A program made the translations under genes and the position numbers. Under the pieces are notes generated by a model. The model had not been told where the DNA came from and searched no databases. It was given only the letters and a program-made list of their open reading frames with translations. This document shows, in pieces, positions 1-7,562 of a stretch of DNA of 10,582 bases. Source of the DNA: Geoglobus sp. GTDB taxonomy: Archaea > Halobacteriota > Archaeoglobi > Archaeoglobales > Archaeoglobaceae. Each line of letters opens with the position of its first letter. The stretch's first letter is position 1. The stretch is taken from NCBI GenBank assembly GCA_015523645.1, contig WAJY01000091.1, positions 1 to 10,582 of the forward strand, written 5' to 3'.

Positions 1-884
1 CAATAAAGTCAAATCTTTTCAAGATAAACAGATACCCGTATCCATACTATACAGAGCTAAAAACAAGAATCTCGGAGTATGTTGGAGTGGATTCGATGCA
101 GATAGCTGTCTCAAACGGAGCATCCGATCTTTTAAGGCTTGTTACAGATGCTATAATTGAGCCCTTTGACAAGGTTTACATCCCAATGCCCTCCTATTCC
201 ATGTATCTCCTCTTCTCAATTCTGAGAGAGGCAAACATAAAGACAGAAGTTTTTGAAGGCTATTATATTGATGGATGTTATGAAAGAGGCAAACTTGCAT
301 TTCTCTGCAATCCAAACAATCCTACTGGAAACTGCGTGAAAACTAAGGCTGTCAGGGAATATCTTGAGAATTTTGATTATGTGGTGGTTGATGAAGCATA
401 TATTGAGTTTTCAGGGAAGTCAACAGTTAAACTGCTGAAAGATTACGAAAATCTGATTGTTGTGAGGAGTTTCTCAAAGTTTTTCGGGCTTGCAGGAATG
501 AGAATAGGTTACGTCATAGCATCTGAAAGTATTGCAAAGGTGATTGAAAAAATCAGAAATCCATTCGCAATTTCACAGCTTGCATGCATTTCTGCAATAG
601 AGGCTTTGAAGAACCTTGAGTATTATCATAGGGTAGCAAGAATGATTGTAGAGGAGAGAGAAAGAATGAAAAATGCGCTAAAAAAAAGATATTTTGTTTA
701 TGATAGCGACGCAAACTTTCTTTTGGTTAAGCATGAAAGAGGGGATCTTGTTAGAGAGCTTGCTGAAAAGGGTGTACTTGTGAGAGATGTTAGCGGTTTA
801 GATGGTTTAGAAGGCTATCACTTCAGGGTTACAGTTGGAAGGAGGCAGGAAAATGACAAATTTCTGGAGGTGCTGAATGTATGA
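1..884 (+). CDS. hisC: Histidinol-phosphate aminotransferase, 5'-truncated by window edge
   Basis: This is a PLP-dependent fold-type I aminotransferase that converts histidinol phosphate and 2-oxoglutarate to imidazole acetol-phosphate and glutamate in histidine biosynthesis; it is cytoplasmic. The frame is open from base 3, so about 294 codons are visible of a usual 335-360 and the N-terminus lies outside the window. Visible family signatures are RYPYPYYTEL near base 30 (substrate/PLP region), the NPNNPTGN motif, VVVDEAYIEF carrying the PLP-ring aspartate, and SFSKFFGLAGMRIGY carrying the Schiff-base lysine at bases 477-479. A GTG at base 87 is in frame but internal to the conserved domain, so it is not the true start. 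The gene ends in ATGA, with the next start overlapping its stop by 4 nt. Related class I/II aminotransferases such as a CobD-like enzyme are possible, but the motif set fits HisC best. Confidence 0.9.
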   Translation, partial: IKSNLFKINRYPYPYYTELKTRISEYVGVDSMQIAVSNGASDLLRLVTDAIIEPFDKVYIPMPSYSMYLLFSILREANIKTEVFEGYYIDGCYERGKLAFLCNPNNPTGNCVKTKAVREYLENFDYVVVDEAYIEFSGKSTVKLLKDYENLIVVRSFSKFFGLAGMRIGYVIASESIAKVIEKIRNPFAISQLACISAIEALKNLEYYHRVARMIVEERERMKNALKKRYFVYDSDANFLLVKHERGDLVRELAEKGVLVRDVSGLDGLEGYHFRVTVGRRQENDKFLEVLNV

Positions 885-1237
885 AGATAATGAAAGAGCT
901 GATCAACGAGCTGCTTGAAATTTGCAGAGATACACATCCAAACGAGTTCTTTGCATTTCTTACAGGAAACAGGGGAGTTATAAAGGAATACATTTACATA
1001 CCCTTCAAACAGGGAAGAGATTTTGTGAGCATTGACACATCCCTACTTCCCCTTGGAATGAAGATTTATGGGACTGTTCATAGCCATCCATCACACTCCC
1101 CTAATCCATCACCTCAAGATCTCTCAACATTCTCCTCCTTTGGCAGAGTTCACATAATTGTTTACTATCCCTACTGCAAAGAATGCTGGAGAGCTTTTGA
1201 TTCTTCCGGAAATGCGATATTCATAGATGTTGTGTGA
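881..1237 (+). CDS. JAMM/MPN+ family zinc metalloprotease (AfJAMM-like)
   Basis: This is a stand-alone 118-residue JAMM (JAB1/MPN+) domain, a zinc isopeptidase fold. The full motif is present: Glu22 in HPNEFFAFL, then H67-S-H69-P and S77-P-Q-D80, matching E-x(n)-H-S-H-x7-S-x2-D. From memory it aligns nearly end to end with A. fulgidus AfJAMM (AF2198), including GMKIYGTVHSHPS, the FG-HIIV-YPY stretch and the length. In haloarchaea, JAMM proteins remove ubiquitin-like SAMP tags from proteins and MoaE; the same role here is inference. The start at base 881 is supported by GGAGGTG at 866-872 with an 8-nt spacer; the ATG at 890 is a weaker alternative. The 4-nt overlap with hisC implies translational coupling, although no functional link is obvious. 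There is no signal peptide or membrane segment, so it should be cytoplasmic. Confidence 0.88.
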   Translation: MKIMKELINELLEICRDTHPNEFFAFLTGNRGVIKEYIYIPFKQGRDFVSIDTSLLPLGMKIYGTVHSHPSHSPNPSPQDLSTFSSFGRVHIIVYYPYCKECWRAFDSSGNAIFIDVV

Positions 1238-1290
1238 AAATGCCAGCTTGTCTTTACCTAAATTCTAGGGATTTTGAGACGTCAACAAGA

Positions 1291-1298
1291 TTTATCTT
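1291..1298 (+). promoter_or_regulatory. Probable TATA box for the PEBP lipoprotein gene
   Basis: TTTATCTT is preceded by the purine-rich ACAAGA, a weak BRE-like context. It is centred about 36 nt before the ATG at 1331. With the usual archaeal spacing of about 26 nt, transcription would start near base 1320, giving a leader of about 10 nt that contains the SD-like AGGGAAAGGT. The 93-nt gap after the JAMM gene and a T7 run at 1297-1303 also suggest that this gene is transcribed separately. Confidence 0.4.
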
Positions 1299-1330
1299 TT
1301 TTTAGTTTCATAAATTATTGAGGGAAAGGT

Positions 1331-1876
1331 ATGATGAGAGTAGTGTTTGCTTTATTTTTTCTGGGCGGAGTGTTGGTTGCAGGATGTGTAAAGGAGAAAG
1401 AGGAGGTGATGTCGTTGAGGGTTTCATCAATTTTTCAGGATGGTGAAAGAATTCCAGCCAAATACACATGCGAAGGAGAAGATGTGAGTCCACCATTGAA
1501 GATCGAAGACATTGACAGCAAAGCTATGAGCATTGCAATTATTGTTGATGATCCTGATGCTCCAATAGGCACCTTCACTCACTGGGTTGCCTGGAACATT
1601 CCTCCTGTTGATGAAATTCCAGAAAACATTCCGAAAAAAGAGGTTGTTGAGAGTCCGGTTAAAATGTACCAAGGTAGAAATGACTTTGGAAGGATCGGAT
1701 ACAATGGACCGTGTCCACCTAGGGGGCATGGACTCCACCATTATCACTTCAAGGTGTTTGTTCTGGACACAGTTCTTGATCTCAAACCAGGATCTGGAAA
1801 GAGAGATCTAGAAAAAGCGATGGAGGGGCATGTGATACAGATGGGCGAGCTTGTAGGAGTTTATGAGAGGAGATGA
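1331..1876 (+). CDS. PEBP/YbhB-YbcL family lipoprotein
   Basis: This is a phosphatidylethanolamine-binding (Raf-kinase-inhibitor-like) protein of the bacterial/archaeal YbhB/YbcL type, 181 residues. Family signatures are PAKYTCEGEDVSPPL (42-56), VDDPDAP (72-78), THWVAWNIP (83-91) and the GPCPPRGHG-HHYHF block (126-140), which line the anion/phospholipid-headgroup pocket. Residues 1-18 form a hydrophobic signal sequence ending in the lipobox V-A-G-C with Cys19, so the protein is probably lipid-anchored on the outer face of the membrane; most family members are cytosolic or periplasmic without an anchor. The biochemical role of prokaryotic PEBPs is not settled. Starts at 1331 and 1334 are both possible (tandem ATGs after AGGGAAAGGT); the second has more natural SD spacing. 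It is convergent with the downstream minus-strand operon, 33 nt away. Confidence 0.87.
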   Translation: MMRVVFALFFLGGVLVAGCVKEKEEVMSLRVSSIFQDGERIPAKYTCEGEDVSPPLKIEDIDSKAMSIAIIVDDPDAPIGTFTHWVAWNIPPVDEIPENIPKKEVVESPVKMYQGRNDFGRIGYNGPCPPRGHGLHHYHFKVFVLDTVLDLKPGSGKRDLEKAMEGHVIQMGELVGVYERR

Positions 1877-1892
1877 GTGATAGATAGATCAC
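1877..1892. terminator. Weak hairpin between convergent genes
   Basis: GTGAT (1877-1881) and ATCAC (1888-1892) form a 5-bp stem with a 6-nt loop directly after the PEBP stop codon. It is followed by five A's at 1893-1897, which read as a T run for the minus-strand operon ending at 1910. Archaeal termination mostly relies on T-rich tracts, so the T5 on the minus strand may matter more than the stem. The signal is weak. Confidence 0.2.
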
Positions 1893-1909
1893 AAAAAGTT
1901 CCTAGAGAT

Positions 1910-2461
1910 TTATTCGCTCGCGAACATCTCTGTTCTTTCCAATTTTTTCCAGAATAGCAAACTTGTAATTACGGCTAATGCAGAGATAATGATCGCTTGT
2001 GTCGAAGCTGATCCAGGTAAATCAAAAACACTCTTGCCTATAACAAAAACAAAAATCAGGGCAATTACACTGATACTTGTTGTGAGAACACCTTTGCTTG
2101 GTTTATCTTCTAGAAAGTTGTATGTTAGGATTGTAAATGAGACAACTGTAAACATGATTTCTGAAAAATACGAGATCAAAGCCAGAAAGGAAAAAAAATA
2201 GTCAGACCTACCTATTTTTTTATTTTTTAGGGATAGGTCTAGAAGGATTACTGTTGGTATCAGGAGCTCGAAGACTCTGAAAATATCTATTTCATAAATG
2301 TTGTTCTCATATGCTTCATAACCGAGAATCAGGCAATAAACTAGGAAAGTTAAAATAAATAGATCTTTTTTTCCTCTAGTTAAATACAAAATTGGAGATA
2401 AAAAAGGAGTTTTTGTTCCAGACAAAACACCACCAACTATTGCAAGGAATACCGCCATCAT
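1910..2461 (-). CDS. Unrecognised multi-pass membrane protein, last gene of the MoxR operon
   Basis: I do not recognise this 183-residue protein. It has about five or six hydrophobic segments, roughly at residues 3-14, 33-48, 63-77, 88-113, 126-142 and 154-171. These are separated by short charged loops such as LTRGKKD (27-33) and KNKKIGRSD (79-87). No catalytic motif or cysteine cluster is visible. Tandem ATGs overlap the DUF58 stop codon by 4 nt, and GGGGGAGATG just upstream gives a good SD, so the gene is co-translated with the DUF58 gene. Membrane-protein genes of unknown function are common beside MoxR/DUF58 genes, so a membrane partner of the complex is a fair inference. By eye the codon and base use is as AT-rich as the rest of the operon. 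Whether it is a conserved family could not be checked. Confidence 0.7.
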   Translation of the reverse strand: MMAVFLAIVGGVLSGTKTPFLSPILYLTRGKKDLFILTFLVYCLILGYEAYENNIYEIDIFRVFELLIPTVILLDLSLKNKKIGRSDYFFSFLALISYFSEIMFTVVSFTILTYNFLEDKPSKGVLTTSISVIALIFVFVIGKSVFDLPGSASTQAIIISALAVITSLLFWKKLERTEMFASE

Positions 2462-3789
2462 AGCATCTCCCCCTTGATTAGCTCGTATTGAATAACATCG
2501 ACAAAATCTGAAGGACCTAGATCTATGGTAGGGACTATTTTTCTGAATTTTTTCAGAACTTCTTTCCTTTCAATGTATCTCTGGTATAGGTGTATCAACG
2601 TGTCTCTAGTTAGCTTGTTCTCGTCATAGAAGAGAATGGGATTCGGTGTGAGAAGCAGGATATCATGCTTTTTGTTAAGTTTGTATAGTACGCTCATAAG
2701 CTCTGCCGTGTTTGATGTAATGTCCGATACAAATATTAAAAATGCCGACTCAGGCAGTAATTTAATCGCCTCCATCAAACCAGTTGCAATACTTTTTCTT
2801 CTCTTAATTATAGGCAAAATTTTGTTGAGAAAATTTATGCTTGCTGATGAAATTTTTAGATTTATATCAGAAAATTTCAACCTTGGAATTGCTGAATGTT
2901 TCGGTGCTATCGCTAGAGACCTCGAAATAAGCTTTATCTGCTCCTCAGATTTTTTCGGGACAACGTGATGGACGATTCTGAAGTCATCATGAACTATAAC
3001 TCCAACCCTATGTCTTTTTAGAAGAAGGTAAGCTATTTGGAGTGTCAAAGCTGTTATGTAGTCCACTTTTGATTTCCAAAGGCTCTTTCTCATTTCACTT
3101 CCAGCGTCAATAATCAAGTAAACATCGCTTTCAGTTTCTTTTAACAAATCTTTGACAATCAGCTCTCCAAGTCTTGCTGTTGCCTTCCAATCAACATGCT
3201 TTAAATCATCGCCTAACTCAAATTTTTTCAAAGAGTCTATTTCTGGGCTCTTTAAACCGAAAAGGTATTTCTTTAACAATTTTGTAGCTTTGAGCTGTTT
3301 GTCCTCCTTAAGACCATCTTTAATCTCTTCAAGAGATGGGTAAACCTCGATTTCAATATTGCTATCCCTGCGATACTCTGAAAAATATAACCCCCTCACA
3401 TCTAAAATTTTAGCTATTGGTCCTTTTAGCGTGTATGATCCTTTGACAGGTATGATTGCTTGTTCAATGTCCTTATTTTCCTTACCACTCAATGTAAGAC
3501 TTAAAGGATCTGCTTTAAATCCAAAAGGAAGAAAATCAGTTCCAATAATAACCTTTAATTTTTTATTTGTTAAATTTTTAACTCTATATTTAATCTTTGT
3601 TTTTTTACCACTCTCTAAATTTTTTCGAAGATTCCACTCAATCTTGATGTCTGGTAAAAACTCTTGTCTAAGAAAAACCAAATACAGTAATATTGAGAAA
3701 CCAAGTAGAGCGGAAAACACATTTTCAAGCAGATATCCTTGAACAAAGAGCAGAAACGAAAGCAGTATCAAGACTTCTTCTCTTTTCAT
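2458..3789 (-). CDS. DUF58 (vWA-like) membrane protein, partner of MoxR
   Basis: This 443-residue protein has two hydrophobic segments at the N-terminus (about 6-18 and 24-41). A β-rich region follows (about 45-150) that resembles the domain preceding DUF58 in the family. The DUF58 signature is KKFELGDDLKHVDWKATARLG (188-208), the family's G-D-D-x-[RK]-x-[IV]-x-W motif. A vWA-like Rossmann domain follows, starting at VYLIIDAGSEM (223-233) with VSDITS near 354-359. The usual metal-site sequence D-x-S-x-S is changed to D-A-G-S-E, so normal MIDAS metal binding is doubtful. DUF58 proteins are almost always encoded with MoxR ATPases, and vWA proteins are the usual MoxR partners in maturation systems such as CoxD/CoxE and NorQ/NorD. 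The ATG overlaps the MoxR stop by 4 nt and has the SD GAGGT with a 6-nt spacer. The C-terminal domain probably lies in the cytoplasm. Confidence 0.85.
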   Translation of the reverse strand: MKREEVLILLSFLLFVQGYLLENVFSALLGFSILLYLVFLRQEFLPDIKIEWNLRKNLESGKKTKIKYRVKNLTNKKLKVIIGTDFLPFGFKADPLSLTLSGKENKDIEQAIIPVKGSYTLKGPIAKILDVRGLYFSEYRRDSNIEIEVYPSLEEIKDGLKEDKQLKATKLLKKYLFGLKSPEIDSLKKFELGDDLKHVDWKATARLGELIVKDLLKETESDVYLIIDAGSEMRKSLWKSKVDYITALTLQIAYLLLKRHRVGVIVHDDFRIVHHVVPKKSEEQIKLISRSLAIAPKHSAIPRLKFSDINLKISSASINFLNKILPIIKRRKSIATGLMEAIKLLPESAFLIFVSDITSNTAELMSVLYKLNKKHDILLLTPNPILFYDENKLTRDTLIHLYQRYIERKEVLKKFRKIVPTIDLGPSDFVDVIQYELIKGEML

Positions 3790-4715
3790 TTTGGTACCTC
3801 GATTTCTTCAAGAATTTCCACAATTACGTCCTCTGGTTTTAAACCATCCAAACTAAATTCTGCCTTTATTTTGAGTCTGTGTGCCAAAACAGGAGTGGTT
3901 AGGTCTTTCACATCGTCTGGAATTACGTAATTCCTCCCTCTTAGGAATGCCAAAGCTTTTGATGAGAATAGAAGGTGTTCAGAAGCTCTAGGACTCGCAC
4001 CAAGCAATATTCTTTCATCCATTCTAGTTTTTGAGGCTATCTCATAGATATAAGTAAGGATCGGTTTACTTGCTAGAACATTCCTAACTTTCTCTATCAT
4101 GGAAATTATCTTTTCCGGAGTTGTTATAGGTTTTACACTGCTAAATTCACCTCTTTCCTTCCTTCTTAGTAAAAGAAGTTCCCCTTCGCTTCCCAAGTAT
4201 CCGATTTTTATTTTTATCATAAATCTATCAACTTGAGCTTCAGGTAATTCGTAAATTCCTTCTTGTTCTATAGGATTCATTGTGGCTATAACAATAAAAG
4301 GCTCTGGTAGTGGATATGTATTCCCTTCAATTGTTACCTGCCTTTCCTGCATCGCCTCAAGAAGTGCAGATTGCGTTTTGGGTGTTGCTCGGTTTATTTC
4401 ATCAGCTAAAACTACGTTTGCAAAAATTGGTCCTTTTTTCATTCTAAATTCTGAGATTTTTTGGTCGAATATCATACCTCCGGTGATGTCAGCAGGCATC
4501 AAATCCGGTGTAAGCTGAATCCTAGAAAATGAGAGCCCTATTGCATTTGCAAATGCCTTTGCTATTGTTGTTTTTGCAACCCCCGGAACGCCTTCTAATA
4601 TAACATGTCCTTGTGAGAGTAACGCTACTGCTAAAAGTTCAATTACTTCCTCATCACCAACAACTTCCCTGCTGATTTCATTCTTTAAGCTTGTTATAAA
4701 CTCTTTTCCATCCAT
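3786..4715 (-). CDS. moxR: MoxR-family AAA+ ATPase
   Basis: This is a soluble AAA+ ATPase of the MoxR (AAA_3) family, 309 residues from the chosen start. All key motifs are present: Walker A GVPGVAKT (42-49), Walker B VVLADE (101-106), sensor 1 VIATMNP (142-148), the arginine-finger region EAQVDRF (159-165), sensor 2 GASPRAS (239-245), and the lid region with IPDDVKDL. MoxR proteins form rings that use ATP to mature or remodel partner proteins, usually with a vWA-type protein, here the adjacent DUF58 product. The ORF extends to a TTG at 4727. I prefer the ATG at 4715 because GGTGAT, a direct match to the archaeal anti-SD, sits four nt upstream. The gene overlaps the 3' end of the DUF4350 gene by 38 nt, so its start and SD lie inside that coding region. 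Its substrate is unknown. Confidence 0.93.
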   Translation of the reverse strand: MDGKEFITSLKNEISREVVGDEEVIELLAVALLSQGHVILEGVPGVAKTTIAKAFANAIGLSFSRIQLTPDLMPADITGGMIFDQKISEFRMKKGPIFANVVLADEINRATPKTQSALLEAMQERQVTIEGNTYPLPEPFIVIATMNPIEQEGIYELPEAQVDRFMIKIKIGYLGSEGELLLLRRKERGEFSSVKPITTPEKIISMIEKVRNVLASKPILTYIYEIASKTRMDERILLGASPRASEHLLFSSKALAFLRGRNYVIPDDVKDLTTPVLAHRLKIKAEFSLDGLKPEDVIVEILEEIEVPK

Positions 4716-5697
4716 ATCTATCACCAAGCTTCGTTCCTGTTTTTATTTCTGAAACAATTCTTTCAACCAGAGCTATATCAACCCACTCTGGTATGTCTTT
4801 TACTAACTCCTCCTCTTTTTTTGAAAAAATTCTCGATATACTCTTTATAATTCTATTGATTATGCCACTTTCAATCAGGATTGCTAGAGCTGAGACAACA
4901 ATAAAAACCTGAAATGCCTTTTCTCTATCTAACTCTCTGTGAATGTAGGCTGTTGTTACTGAATAAGGGTTGAAATCGTAGTGGTGCGATTCATCAAAAT
5001 AGAATGTTCCAGAACCGATATAATCAATGAGATTTACAATAAATCTTCTATTATAATTGCTCATATCATTAATCAGAATACTCGGATCAGAAAGCAGAAT
5101 TATTTTCCCTCTTTTGTATTTTAACTCTACTAAAATCGGATAGCTCCTCATATTTTTTCCAACAATACTAACTTTGCTGGATAGTATTTCTCCTTTATTA
5201 CTAACAATTACAGAAGGAACATTTAATATGAGTTTGTCAACACCAACAGCAAGTTCTGGCTCTTCTATTCTCACCACTACCGGGAATTCAGATTTCTTAC
5301 TGTAAAACAAATCCTTTAAAGGCTCTTTAGAAAATCTGGTGTTTATTCCCAACTTTTCAAGAAGGCTATTTCCAGTTCCAAAGTCATCTGCTAAAAAAAG
5401 GGTCCCTCCATTTTCCAAAAAATTTTTTACCTCCTCAGCTTCAAGGGGTGAGAACTCCATATTTGGACCAACTATTACTAATATCCCTTTATAACCTCCC
5501 AATCCTATCGAGTTGTATGGGTACATTAGTGGTACTACACTACCTCTCTCATTAAGAAGTTTAGCAAATTCCGAACATCCATCCCACCTAGGATTGAACA
5601 TGCTGAATTGAGCTGATGTTTTTATTGTAACTATCGCAGTTGGGAGGATGAGCAAGGTTATGCCTACAAAAAGAAGAAAGGCATAGCTTACCCTCAT
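4678..5697 (-). CDS. DUF4350-domain membrane protein
   Basis: This 339-residue protein has a signal-anchor or TM segment at 4-24, an extracytoplasmic domain of about 235 residues, a second TM at about 260-281, and a cytoplasmic tail that ends in a basic helix. The middle region reads like the DUF4350 glutamine-amidotransferase-like fold: GILVIVGP (71-78), ENGGTLFLADDFGTGNSLLE (95-114), RGKIILLSDPSILIND (196-211) and FYFDESHHY (232-240). It has no catalytic Cys-His pair of true amidotransferases, which suggests binding rather than catalysis. DUF4350 genes are commonly found with MoxR, DUF58 and DUF4129 genes. The ATG overlaps the stop of the upstream gene by 4 nt, and a G-run SD (GGGGGGT) lies 5 nt upstream. 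Its position between the lead glycoprotein and MoxR suggests that it spans the membrane to link the outer domain with the cytoplasmic ATPase; this is inference. Confidence 0.8.
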   Translation of the reverse strand: MRVSYAFLLFVGITLLILPTAIVTIKTSAQFSMFNPRWDGCSEFAKLLNERGSVVPLMYPYNSIGLGGYKGILVIVGPNMEFSPLEAEEVKNFLENGGTLFLADDFGTGNSLLEKLGINTRFSKEPLKDLFYSKKSEFPVVVRIEEPELAVGVDKLILNVPSVIVSNKGEILSSKVSIVGKNMRSYPILVELKYKRGKIILLSDPSILINDMSNYNRRFIVNLIDYIGSGTFYFDESHHYDFNPYSVTTAYIHRELDREKAFQVFIVVSALAILIESGIINRIIKSISRIFSKKEEELVKDIPEWVDIALVERIVSEIKTGTKLGDRYGWKRVYNKLKE

Positions 5698-7562
5698 TCA
5701 ATACCCCCCAAAATTGAAGAGATGAGGTTAAAGTAGTTTTCTTTTTCTTTCTGGTTTATCTTGATGTTTCCATAAACGACCTTTTCATGCGTTTCTGTGA
5801 CGGTTTTTAATTTCTCAGCAAAAGCTTCACTTTTTAATGCATGAAGCAATTCTCTTGGTGTTAGGCTTTTCTTAAGCCCGTATTTACTTACAAGTCTGTT
5901 AAAGAGAATTCTGTAAGCCTCATCTACCCTATCTGGAATTTTAATTTTCGAAGAACTTAAATCAGTTTTTTTGCTATCTTTTTTCAACTCTAATTTTTCA
6001 ACTTTTGTTTGGGTTGACTTGCTCTCATTTTTAGCTGATCTGAAATAAAAGTAGGAAAGAAAAAGGGAGAAGGCTACAAAACTTGCACCAAGTATCGCGT
6101 AATAGGGATACATTGTAACAAGTTTGGAGACCGTTTTTACATCCTTAATCCACCATTTTTTAGCTCTAACATGAATTTCGATTTTGTTTGATATCGCTGG
6201 TTTGTGGATAGAATCTCCTGAGAAAATTGAATACACGAAATAAGTTCCCTCATTGGAGAATTTGACATCTAAAGTAAAATTAGTTGAGCTGTTAAATATT
6301 GCTATTTTAGTCGAGTTAAGAAATGTAGCAATGGGTATCTGATAGCGTGCCCCTTCAATCTTCCCTTTTATTTTAATGGACTGATTTACAATCACCTCCG
6401 TTTTATTTGTCTGTAGATGTATCGAAACTGGGAATCTTGAAAAAAATATCGAGAGAGAATAATTAGACTGATCATATACTTCATTTCCGGGATAGAAGGA
6501 ATGGATAGTTAAAAGTCCTTCAGTACTTTTTGTAACATTGATGTTAAATAGTCCATTTTTTGTTTCAACTCTCCCTGTTTTATTGTTCACATTTACAATC
6601 ACACTCGAATTTATCGGATTTCCATAATAATCTGAGAGATAACCAACAACCTCTACATTTTCGTTTACAAATGCAGATGATTCAGCGGATAAAATAATAT
6701 ACGTTGGTATTTTTCTGACATAGATATTTAGAATATTTGATCTTATAGCTCTTCCATTTTTTACTCCTTCAGCATAGAGAGTGTGCATACCCAGCTTATC
6801 GAAGCTGTATGTGAGTTGATTATCAGTGATATTGTACCTCATAGAATCAATATACAAGAACGTTGGAGTAACGTTTATTGCATATATCTGTATTTTTACC
6901 TCTTGATACAAAATTGGGTGCTCATCAGAAACAAGTATGAAAAGTCCTTCTGTTGTTATGTTCTTGTCGTATTTCCTTAGTATGGCATCGTAGAATGATA
7001 TGAGGTCTTCAACCTCCCTCAAAACTTTTTTTGTCTCGGAGACGTTAAAGTGTATTTCATGCTCCCCATTCCAGATCTTAAATGATTCAATATCGCTTAG
7101 TGAGTCATTTATCTCTTCAGCTGAAATCCTCATCTTAACCAGAGCTTCTCTTGAATTTAGATATGCGGTTTGGTTTTCTCCGCTATCTCTTAGATTGTTC
7201 AGATTTTTAAGGAAAATAAATTGAGATTCTGTGAGTTTTTTAACAGATGATGATAAGTGGAGAAAAGGATTAATAATATTTGAGGCATTTGTTTTTATCC
7301 CTTTTACTAAATAGAACTTGATTTCCTTGGAAGTTAACAACATTTTATTGTTCAATGAAATGGATAAATTTACACCTTCCTTATCCTCTTCGACAAACTT
7401 TATCAAACAATTTTTTGTTTCCTGAATAATATTCTGGAAGTACTCGTAGATCCATTCATCGCTTGGAGTGGCATTTGAATACATCTGATGTCTTACAATG
7501 TTAGATCCGTCTACTGCTGTAATCAAAGCAATAGCTGCAAATAGCATGAGAAAGCTTCGCAT
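5694..7562 (-). CDS. Secreted-face Ig-like glycoprotein with cytoplasmic DUF4129 domain
   Basis: This 622-residue protein leads the operon. It has a signal peptide (1-19), a mostly helical region (about 35-200) and about three β-sandwich, Ig-like repeats (roughly 205-285, 287-378 and 379-467; the second contains YLSDYYGNPINSSV, typical of such folds). One TM follows at 486-507, then a Lys/Ser-rich linker and a C-terminal DUF4129 domain (about 545-620) with TPREL (568-572) and HEKVVYG (592-598). I count 18 N-x-S/T sequons before the TM and one after it, which fits an N-terminus-outside topology and heavy glycosylation. In bacterial TgpA-like proteins DUF4129 is fused to a transglutaminase; no transglutaminase Cys motif is visible here and the outer part has one cysteine (C52). 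There is no SD before the ATG, and a TATA box lies 25-32 nt upstream, so the mRNA is probably leaderless. Confidence 0.82.
   Translation of the reverse strand: MRSFLMLFAAIALITAVDGSNIVRHQMYSNATPSDEWIYEYFQNIIQETKNCLIKFVEEDKEGVNLSISLNNKMLLTSKEIKFYLVKGIKTNASNIINPFLHLSSSVKKLTESQFIFLKNLNNLRDSGENQTAYLNSREALVKMRISAEEINDSLSDIESFKIWNGEHEIHFNVSETKKVLREVEDLISFYDAILRKYDKNITTEGLFILVSDEHPILYQEVKIQIYAINVTPTFLYIDSMRYNITDNQLTYSFDKLGMHTLYAEGVKNGRAIRSNILNIYVRKIPTYIILSAESSAFVNENVEVVGYLSDYYGNPINSSVIVNVNNKTGRVETKNGLFNINVTKSTEGLLTIHSFYPGNEVYDQSNYSLSIFFSRFPVSIHLQTNKTEVIVNQSIKIKGKIEGARYQIPIATFLNSTKIAIFNSSTNFTLDVKFSNEGTYFVYSIFSGDSIHKPAISNKIEIHVRAKKWWIKDVKTVSKLVTMYPYYAILGASFVAFSLFLSYFYFRSAKNESKSTQTKVEKLELKKDSKKTDLSSSKIKIPDRVDEAYRILFNRLVSKYGLKKSLTPRELLHALKSEAFAEKLKTVTETHEKVVYGNIKINQKEKENYFNLISSILGGIE

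Noticed and set aside
1308..1747. Two open frames on the minus strand across the PEBP gene
   Set aside because: They lie fully opposite a gene with clear family motifs and show no recognisable protein features.
2636..3930. Several plus-strand open frames (2636-2968, 3152-3343, 3359-3742, 3739-3930)
   Set aside because: All are antisense to the DUF58 and MoxR genes, rich in Ser/Phe/Leu as expected from reverse reading of AT-rich genes, and have no SD or family match.
4716..4727. TTG/GTG upstream starts for the MoxR gene
   Set aside because: The ATG at 4715 has a GGTGAT SD at proper spacing; the upstream TTG and GTG overlap that SD and add only one to four residues.
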